A model generated the notes under the pieces. That model was not told where the DNA came from. It was given only the letters and a program-made list of their open reading frames with translations, and ran no database searches. Shown here in pieces: positions 51,670 to 61,422 of a stretch of 64,000 nucleotides of DNA. Position 1 is the first letter of the stretch. Each line of letters starts with the position of its first letter. The position numbers and the translations under genes were made by a program. Source of the DNA: Megascapheus bottae (Eukaryota; Chordata; Mammalia; Rodentia; Geomyidae); the NCBI GenBank assembly GCA_024803745.1, contig JANJXV010000048.1:1437001-1501000 (forward strand), in the 5' to 3' direction.

Positions 51670-53639
51670 CCCCTTGCCCTAACCCTTACCCCAACCCTAA
51701 CCCTAACCCTAAGCCTTACCCTTACCCTAACCCTAACCCTTACCCTAACTCTAACCCTAAACCTAACACTAACCCTAACCCTAACCCTAACTCTTACCCT
51801 AACCCTTACCCTAATACTAACACTAATCCTAACCCTTACCCTTACCCTAACCCTAACCCTAACCCTAACCCTAACCTTAATGATAACCCTAACCCTAACC
51901 CTAACCTCTATCCCTATCCCTAACCCTAACCCTTACCATAACCCTAACCCTAACACTAACCCTTACCCTAACTCTAAACATAAACCTAACCCTAACACCT
52001 AACCTTAACCCTAACCCTTACCCTATCCCTAACCCTAACCCTAACCCTAACCCTAACACTAACACTAACCCTAACCATTACCCTTACCCTAACCCTAAAC
52101 ATAACCCTAACCCTACCCCTAACCCTAACCCTAATTCTAACCCTAACTCTAACCCTTACCCTAAACCTAAACATAACCTTAATGCTAACCCTGAACCTAA
52201 CCCTAATCCTAACCCTAACCCTTACCCTAAATCTAACCCTAACCCTAACCCTAACACTAACCCTTACCCTAAACCTAACCCTAACCCTTACCGTTACCCT
52301 TACACTAACCCTAAACCTAAAATTAAACCAAACCCTAATCTTAACCTTAACCACTAACCCTAACCCAAATCCTAACCCTAACACTTACCCTTACTCTAAA
52401 CCTAACCCTAAACTTAATGCTAAACCTAACCCTAACCTTAACCCTAACCCTTACCGTAAACCTAACCTTAACCTTAATGCTAACACTAACCCTAAACCTA
52501 ACCCTTATCCTAACCCTCACCCTAACCCTAACCCTAACCTTTACCCTAAACCTAACCTTTACCCTAACCCTAACCCTAACCCTTACCCTAACCCCAACCC
52601 TAACTGAAACCCTAACTCTATCCCTAAACCTTACCCTAACCCTAACCCTAAACTTAACCCTAATCCTAACCTAACCCTTACCCTAACCCTAACCCTTACC
52701 CTAACCCTATCCCTAACCCTAACCCTAACCTTAACCCTAACCCTTACCTTACCCTAACCCTAACCCTAACCCTAACCTTTACCCTAACCCTAACCCTAAG
52801 GCTAACACTTACCCTTACCCTAACCCTAACTCTAACCCTTACCCCTATCCTAATCCCAACCCTAACCCTAACCCTTACCCTAACCTTAACCCTAACCCTT
52901 ACCCTAACCGTAACCCTAAACCTAAACCTAAACCTAACCCTTACCCTAACCCTAACCCTTACCCTAAACCTATCCCTAAGCCTAACCCTAAACCTAATCT
53001 TAACCCTAAACTTACCCTTACCCTAACCCTAACCGTAACCCTAACCCTGAACCTACCCTAACCCTAACCCTTACCCTGATCTTAACCCTAAACCCAAACC
53101 CAACCCTAACCCTACACCGAACCCTAATCCTAACCCTAATCCTAAACCTTACTCTTACCTAAATCTAACCCTAACGATTACCCTAACACTAAGCCTAATC
53201 CTAATCCTAACACTTACACTTACCTTAACCCTAACCCTAACCCTAACGATAACCCCTAACCCTAACCCTAATCCTAAACCTTACCCTTACCCTAACCCTA
53301 AATCTAACACTAACCCTAACCCTAAACCCTAACCCTAATCATAACCCTAACCCTAACCCTTACCATTACCGTAACCCTAACCCTAACTTAACCCTAACAC
53401 TAACACTAACCCTAACACTAACTCTTACCCTAACCCTAAACCTAAACCTACACCTAACCCAAACCCTAACCCTAAACCTTACCCTACCCCTAACCCTAAC
53501 CCCTAACCCTAACCCTTACCCTAACCCTAACCCTAACCCTTATGCTTACCCTAACCCTAACCCTTACCCTAACTCTAACCCTAACCCTAACATCTAACCC
53601 TAAACCTAAAACTTACCCTAACCCTAACCCTTACCCTTA

Positions 53640-54430
53640 GCCTAACCCTAACCCTAACCCTAAACTTAATGCTAACCCTAACCCTAACCCTAACATCTAT
53701 CCCTAACCCTAACCCTTACCCTAACCCTAACCCTAAAACTAACACTAACACTAACCCTTACCCTTACCCTAACCCTAACCCTACACCTAACCCTAACCCT
53801 ACCCCTCACACTAACCCTAACCCTTACCCTTACCCTAACCCTAATTCTAAACCTTACCCTTACCCTAACCCTAAACCTAACCCTAACCCTAACCCTTACC
53901 CTTACCATAACCGTAAAGCTAATCCTAACCCTAACCCTAACCTTAACCCTAAACCTAACCCTAACCCTAACCCTAACCCTTACCCTTACCCTAACCCTAA
54001 CCCTAAACCTAACCCTAAACCTAACCTTAATCCTAACCCCTAACCCTAACCCTAATCCTAACCCTAACCCTTACCCTTACCCTAAACCTAACCCTAAACT
54101 TAAGGCTAACCCTAACCATAGCCCTAAACCTAACACTTACCCTAACCCTAACCCTAACCCTAATCCTTACCCTAACCCTAACCCTAACCCTAACCTTAAT
54201 GCTAAACCTAACCCTAACACTAACCCTAACCCTTACCCTTTACCTAAGCCTAACACTATCCCTAACCCTTACCCTTACACTAACCCTAATCCTAAAGCTT
54301 ACCCTATACCTAACCCTAACCCAAAACCTAATCCTAACCCTAACCCTAACCCTAAGCCTAACCCCTAACCATAACCCTAACCCTAACCCTAATCCTTATC
54401 CTAACCTCAAAACTAACCCTAACTGTTAAC
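53640..54430 (+). repeat. Segment shared by HOR R copies 1 and 2
   Basis: It matches about 58,765-59,735. The first half pairs at 5,121 bp (ACATCTATCCCTAACCC near 53,693/58,818; CCCTCACACTAACCC near 53,804/58,930). The second half pairs at 5,320 bp (ACCTCAAAACTAACCC at 54404/59724). The offset difference means about 200 bp was gained in copy 2 or lost in copy 1 between these points. Confidence 0.78.
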
Positions 54431-54504
54431 CTTACCCTAACCCTAACCGTAAAACTATCCGTAACTCTAACCCTACCCCTAACCCCCAATCCTAACACTA
54501 ACCC

Positions 54505-54915
54505 TAACAGTAACTCTAACCCTTACCCTTACCCTAACCCTAACCCTAACCTTAATGCTAACCCTAACCCTAACTCTAATCGTAACACTTACCCTAACCC
54601 TAAACCTAATCCTTAGAATAACCCTAACCCTAACCATAACCCTTACCCTTTCCCTATCCCTAACCCTAACCATTACCCTAACTCTAACCCTAACCCTTAC
54701 GCTAACCCTAACCCTAAAACTAACCCTTAACTTACCCTAACCAAAACCCTAACCCTAACCCTAAGCTTTACATTAACACTAACCCTAACCCTAACCATAA
54801 CCCTAACCCTTACCCTAACCCTAACCCTAACCCCTAACCCTAAGCCTAACCCTATCCCTTACCCTTATCCTAACTTCAAAACAAACCCTAACCCTAAGCC
54901 TAACACTTTCCCTTA
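54505..54915 (+). repeat. M module, copy 2 of 5
   Basis: CCTTAGAATAACC at 54611, AAGCTTTACATTAACAC at 54763 and ACTTCAAAACAAACC at 54873. An ACCTCAAAACTAACCC lies 207 bp before the CCTTAGAATAA, at 54404. The AAGCTTTACATTAAC form is shared only with copy 4. Confidence 0.82.
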
Positions 54916-56814
54916 CCCTAACCCTATGCTAACCCTAAGCCTAACCATAACCCTAACCCTAACCCTTACTCTTACCCTAACCCTAACCCTAACCCTAAAC
55001 CTTACCCTAACTCTAACCCTAACCTAAACCCCTAACCCTAACCCTAACCCTAACTCTAACACTTACCCCATCACTAATCCCAACCCTAACCCTAACCCTT
55101 ACCCTTACCCTTACCCTAACCCTAACCCTTACCCTAACTCTAACCCTAACCCTAACAGCTAACCAAAAACCTAACCCTTACCCTAACCCTAACCCTTACC
55201 TAACACTAACCCTAACACTAACCCTAACCCTAACCCTTACCCTTACTCTAACCCTAACCCTAACCCTAACCCAAAAACTTACCGTTTCCGTAACCCTAAC
55301 CCTTACCGTTTCCCTAACCCTAAACCTAACCCTAACCCTTACCCTTACGATAACAATAAACCTAATCCTAACCCTAACCGTAACCCTAACACTAACCGTA
55401 AACCTAAACCTAACCCTTACCCTTATCCTAACCCTAACCCTAACCATAAATCTAACCCTAACCCTAAAACTAAAACTAACCCTAACCCTAACCCTAACCC
55501 TTACCCTTACCCTAACCCTAACCCTAACCCTAAACCAAATCCTACCCCTAACCTTAACGCTAACCCCTAACCCTAACCCTAATCCTAACACTAACCCTAA
55601 CACTTACCCTTACCCTAAACCTAACCATAAACTTAATGCCAACCCTAACCCTAACCCTAACACTTACCCTAACCCTAACCCTTACCCTAATCCTTATGCT
55701 AACCCTAACCCTAACCCTAACCCTAATCCTAACCCTTACCCTTTCCCAAACCCTAACCCTAACCCTAAACCTAACCCTAAACCTAACCCTAACCCTAACC
55801 CTAAACCTAACCAGAACCCTAACTCTTACCTTTACTCCAACCCTAACCCTAACCCAAACCTTTCCCAAAACCTAACCCTAACCCTAATCCTAACCCTTCC
55901 CCTTACCCTAAACATAAACATAACCCTAACCCTAACCCTAACCGTAACTTTAACCCTATCCCTAACCCTAAACCTAAACTTTACCCTTACCCTAAACCTA
56001 ACGCTATACCTAACCCTAATCCTAACCCTAACCGTAACCCTTACCCTAACCCTAAACCTAAACCTAAGCCTAACCCTAACCCTAACCCTAAGCCCTAACC
56101 CTAACCCTAACCCTAACCCTACACCTTACCCTTCCCCAAACTCTAATCCTAACCCTAAACCTAACCCTAACACTTACCGTAAGACTAACCCTAACCTAAC
56201 ACTTACCATTACCCTAACCCTAACCTTTACCCTAACACTAACCCTAACCCTAACCATAAACCTAACCCTAACCCTAACCCTTACCCTTACCCTAACCCTA
56301 ACCCTAACCCTATCCCTTACCCTTATCCTAACTTCAAAACAAACCCTAACCCTAACCCTAACACTTTCCCTCACCTTAAACCTAAGCCTAACCCTAAACC
56401 TAACCCTAACCCTAACCCTAACTCTCACCCTAACCCTAACCCTAAACCTAAACCTTACCCTAACCCTAACCCCTGACCCTAACCGTAACCTAAACCTAAC
56501 CCTTACCCTTACCCTAACCCTAACCTTAATGCTAACACTAACCCTAAACCTAACCCTTACCCTAAAGCTCACGCTAACCCTAACCCTAACCTTTACCCTA
56601 ACCCTAAACCTACCCTAACCCTTACCTATCCCTAACACTAACCGAAACCCTAAACCTAACCCTATCCCTAACCCTAACCCCTAACCCTAACCCTAACCCT
56701 TACACTTATCCTAACCTCAAAACTGACCCTAACCGTTACCCTTACCCTGACCCTAACCGTAAACCTATCCCTAACACTAACCCTAACCCTAACCCCTAAT
56801 CCTAACCCTAACCC

Positions 56815-57255
56815 TAACAATAACTCTAACCCTTACCCTTACCCTAACCATAACCCTAACCTTAATGCTGACCCTAACCCTAACCCTGACCGTAACACTT
56901 ACCCTAACCCTAACTCTAATCCTTAGAATAACATTAACCCTAACCCTTACCCTTTCCCTATCCCTAACCCTAACCCTTACCCTAACTCTAACCCTAACCC
57001 TTACCCTAACTCTAACCCTAACCCTTACCCTCACCCTAAACCTAACCCTTACCTTACCCTAACCAAAACCCTAACCCTATCCCTAAGCTTTACCCTAACA
57101 CTAACCCTAACCCTAACCCTAAAACTAACCCTAAACCTAACCCTTACTCTTACCCTAACACTAACCCTAACCCCTAACCCTAAGCCTAACCCTATCCCTT
57201 ACCCTTATCCTAACTTCAAAACAAACCCTAACCCTAACACTAACACTTTCCCTTA
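56815..57255 (+). repeat. M module, copy 3 of 5
   Basis: CCTTAGAATAACATTAACC at 56931, AAGCTTTACCCTAACAC at 57085 and ACTTCAAAACAAACC at 57213, with ACCTCAAAACTGACCC upstream at 56714. Its AAGCTTTACCC form groups it with copies 1 and 5. Confidence 0.82.
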
Positions 57256-57817
57256 CCCTAAACCTAAGCCTAACCCTAAACCTAACCCTAACCCTAACCC
57301 TAACCCTAATCCTTACCCTAACCCTAACCCTAACCCTTACCCTAACCCTTACCCTTTCCTTAACCCTAACCCTAACCCTTACCCTAACCCTAACCCTAAC
57401 GCTAAAACCTAACCCTAACCCTAACCGTAACCCTAACCCTAACCCTAACCATAACCCTAACCCTGAACCTAACCCTAAACCTAACCCTTACCCTTATCTT
57501 AACCCTAACCCCAAACCTAACCCTAACCCTAACCCTAACTCTTACCCTTACCCTACACCGAACCCTAAACCTAACCCTAACCCTAAACCTTACTCTTACC
57601 TAAAACTAACCCAAACCCTTACCCTAATCCTAACATTAACCCTAACACTTACCCTTACCTTAACCCTAACCCTAACCCCTAAGCCTAACCATAACCCTAA
57701 CCCTAACCCTTACCATTACAATAACCCTAACCCTAAGTTAAGCCTAACATTAACACTAACCCTAACACTAACTCTTACACTAACCCTAACCCTAACCCTA
57801 ACCCTAAACCTAACCCA

Positions 57818-57851
<34 letters not shown>

Positions 57852-58595
57852 TAACCCCTTGCCCTAACCCTTACCCTAAACCTAACCCTAACCCTAAGCC
57901 TTACCCTTACCCTAACCCTAACCCTTACCCTAACTCTAACCCTAACCCTAACCCTACCACCTAAACGTAACCCTAAAGCTTACGCTAACCCTAACCCTAA
58001 CTCTTACCCTAACCCTTATCCTAACACTAACACTAACCCTAACCCTTACCCTTACCCTAACCCTAACCCTAACCCTAACCCTAACCTTAATGATAACCCT
58101 AACCCTAACCCTAACCCTAACCTCTATCCCTATCCCTAACCCTAACCCTTACCCTAACCCTAACCCTAACCCTAAACCTTACCCTAAATCTAACCCTAAA
58201 CCTAACCATAACACCTAAACTTAACCCTAACCCTTACCCTATCCCTAACCCTAACCCTTACCCTAACCCTAACACTAACACTAACACTAACCCTAACCAT
58301 TACCCTTACCCTAACCCTAAACATAACCCTAACCCTACCCCTAACCCTAACCCTAATTCTAACCCTAACCCTAACCCTAATGATAACCCCTAAACCTAAC
58401 CCTAATCCTAAACCTTACCCTTACCCTAACCCTAAATCTAACACTAACCCTAACCCTAAACCGTAACCCTAACCATAAACCTAACCCTAACCCTTACCAT
58501 TACCATAACCCTAACCCTAACTTAACCCTAAAACTAACACTAACCGTAACACTAACCCTTACCCTAACCCTAAACCTAAACCTACAGCTAACCCA

Positions 58596-58629
<34 letters not shown>

Positions 58630-59819
58630 GTAACCCCTAACCCTAACCCTTACCCTAACCCTAACCCTAACCCTAACCCTTACACTTACCCTAAACCTAA
58701 CCCTTACCCTAACTCTAACCCTAACCCTAACATCTAACCCTAACCCTTACCCTTACAATAACCTAAACCTAACTCTAACCCTAAACTTAATGCTAACCAT
58801 AACCCTAAAACTAACCCTAACATCTATCCCTAACCCTAACCCTTACCCTAACCCTAACCCTAAAACTAACACTAACACTAACCCTTACCCTTACCCTAAC
58901 CCTAACCCTGCAGCTAACCCTAACCCTACCCCTCACACTAACCCTAACCCTTACCCTTACCCTAACCCTAATTCTAAACCCTACCCTTACCCTAACCCTA
59001 AACCTAACCCTAACCCTAACCCTTACCCTTACCATAACCGTAAACCTAATCCTAACCCTAACCCTAACCTTAACCCTAAACCTAAACCTAACCCTAACCC
59101 TAACCCTTACCCTTATCCTAACCCTAACCCTAAACCTAACCCTAAACCTAACCTTAACCCTAACCCCTAACCCTAACCCTAATCCTAACCGTAACCCTTA
59201 CCCTTACCCTAAACCTAACCCTAAACTTAATGCTAACCCTAACCCTAGCCCAAACCCTAACACTTACCCTAACCCTAACCCTAACCCTAATCCTTACCCT
59301 AACCCGAAACCTACCCCTAAACTTAATGCTAAACCTAACCCTAACACTAACCCTAACCCTTACCCTTTACCTAAGCCTAACACTATCCCTAACCCTTACC
59401 CTTACCCTAACCCTAACCCTAAACCTAAACCTAACCCTAAACATAACCCTAACCCTAACCCTAACCCTAACACTTACTCTTACCCTAACCCTAACCCTAA
59501 CCCTAAACCTAAACCTAAACCTAACCCTAACAATTACCCTGACCCTAACCTTAACCCTAAACCTAACCCTAACCCTTACCCTAACCCGAAACCCTGACCC
59601 AAACCCTAACTCTAAAGCTTACCCTATACCTAACCCTAACCCAAAACCTAATCCTAACCCTAACACTAACCCTAAGCCTAACCCCTAACCATAACCCTAA
59701 CCCTAAACCTTATCCTTATCCTCACCTCAAAACTAACCCTAACCGTTAACCTTACCCTAAACCTAACCGTAAAACTATCCCTAACTCTAACCCTACCCGT
59801 AACCCCCAATCCTAACCCT

Positions 59820-60235
59820 AACCCTAACAATAACTCTAACCCTTACCCTTACCCTAACCCTAACCCTAACCTTAATGCTAACCCTAACCCTAACCCTAAC
59901 CGTAACACTTACCCTTACCCTAACCCTAATCCTTAGAATAACCCTAACCCTAACCCTAACCCTTACCCTTTCCCTATCCCTAACCCTAACCCTTACCCTA
60001 ACTCTAACCCTAACCCTTACCCTAATCCTAACCCTAAACCTAACCCTTAACTTACCCTAACCAAAACCCTAACCCTAACCCTAAGCTTTACATTAACACT
60101 AACCCTAACCCTAACCCTAACCCTAACCCTTACCCTAACCCTAACCCTAACCCCTAACCCTAAGCCTAACCCTATCCCTTACCCTTATCCTAACTTCAAA
60201 ACAAAACCTAACCCTAACCTTAACACTTTCCCTTA
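59820..60235 (+). repeat. M module, copy 4 of 5
   Basis: CCTTAGAATAACC at 59931, AAGCTTTACATTAACAC at 60083 and ACTTCAAAACAAAACC at 60193, with ACCTCAAAACTAACCC at 59724. It is the partner of copy 2 at a steady 5,320 bp. Confidence 0.82.
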
Positions 60236-61422
60236 GCCTAACCCTAACCCTAACCCTAACCCTAAACCTAACCCTAACCCCTAACCCTTACCCTAACCCT
60301 ATGCCTAACCCTAAGCCTAACCATAACCCTAGCCCTAACCCTTACTCTTACCCTAACCCTAACCCTAACCCTAAAACTTACCCTAACTCTAACCCTAACC
60401 CTAACCCCTAACCCTAACCCTAACCCTAACTCTAACCCTTACCCCATCCCTAATCCCAACCCTAACCCTAACCCTTACCCTAACCCTAACGCTAACCCTA
60501 CCCCTAACCCTAATCCTAACCCTAACCCTTACACTTACCCTAACTCTAACCCTAACCTTAACCCTAACCCTAACACTAACCCTAACCCTAACCCTTACCA
60601 TTACCCTAAACCTAAACCTAAACCTAACCCTAACCCAACCCTAAAACTTACCCTTACCCTAACCCTAACCCTAACCCTAACCGTTACCCTTACTCTAACC
60701 CTAACTCTAACATTAATGCTAACCCTAAACCTAACCCTTACCCTTTCCCTAACCCTAACCCTAAGCTTACACTTTCCCTAACCCTAACCTTAACCCTAAC
60801 CCTAATCCTAACCCAAACCTAACCCTAAACCTAACCCTAACCCTAACCCTTACCCTTACCCTAAACCTAACCCTAACACTAACCCTAAACCTTACCCTTA
60901 CCCTAAACCTAATCGTAACCCTACCCGTAACCCTAACCCTTACCCTTATCTTAACCCTAACCCTAACCCTAACCCCTAACCCTAACCCTAAACCTAAACC
61001 TTACCCTTTCCCTAACGCTAACCCTAACTCTAACCCCTAACCCTAACCATAACCCTAACCCTTACCCTAACACTAGCCCTAACCTTAACTCTGAACCTAA
61101 CACTAACCCTAAACCTAAACCTAACCCTTAACTTTAGCCTAACCTTAACCTTAACCCTAACCCTAACCCTAACACTTACCCTTACCCTAAACCTAACCCT
61201 AACCCTTACCCTAACCCTAACCCTAACCCTAACTCTAACCCTTACCCTTACCCTACCTTAACCCTAACCATAACCCTAACGCTTACCCTTACCCTAACCC
61301 TAACCCTGACCGTAACCCTAACCTTACCCTAACCCTAACCCTAAACCTAACCCCAACCCTATCCCTAACCCTAACCCTTACCCTAACTCTTACACTTACT
61401 CCAACCCAAACCCCAACCCAAA

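Larger units (their letters stand above)
49326..55858 (+). repeat. HOR R copy 1 (period about 5.9-6.2 kb)
   Basis: Landmarks shared with copy 2: CCTTTCCCAAAACC (49933/55859), ACTTCAAAACAAACC (50301/56331, 51039/57213, 54873/60193), AAGTTAAGCC (51543/57735), TTAATGATAACCC (51887/58087) and CCTTAGA (50777/56931, 54611/59931). Offsets run 5,926, 6,030, 6,174, 6,200 and then drop to 5,121-5,320, because copy 2 lacks about 1.1 kb. The segment 51,992-52,600 is the K segment. Confidence 0.85.
55859..61422 (+). repeat. HOR R copy 2, carrying a 1.1-kb deletion
   Basis: It holds the same ordered landmarks as copy 1, but from about 58,360 it jumps from the sequence matching 52,140 to the sequence matching about 53,245, omitting most of K and the DNA after it. 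Downstream it pairs with copy 1 at 5,121 bp (53,669/58,790), then 5,320 bp. Copy 2 to copy 3 offsets are about 5,400-5,564 bp. Confidence 0.84.
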
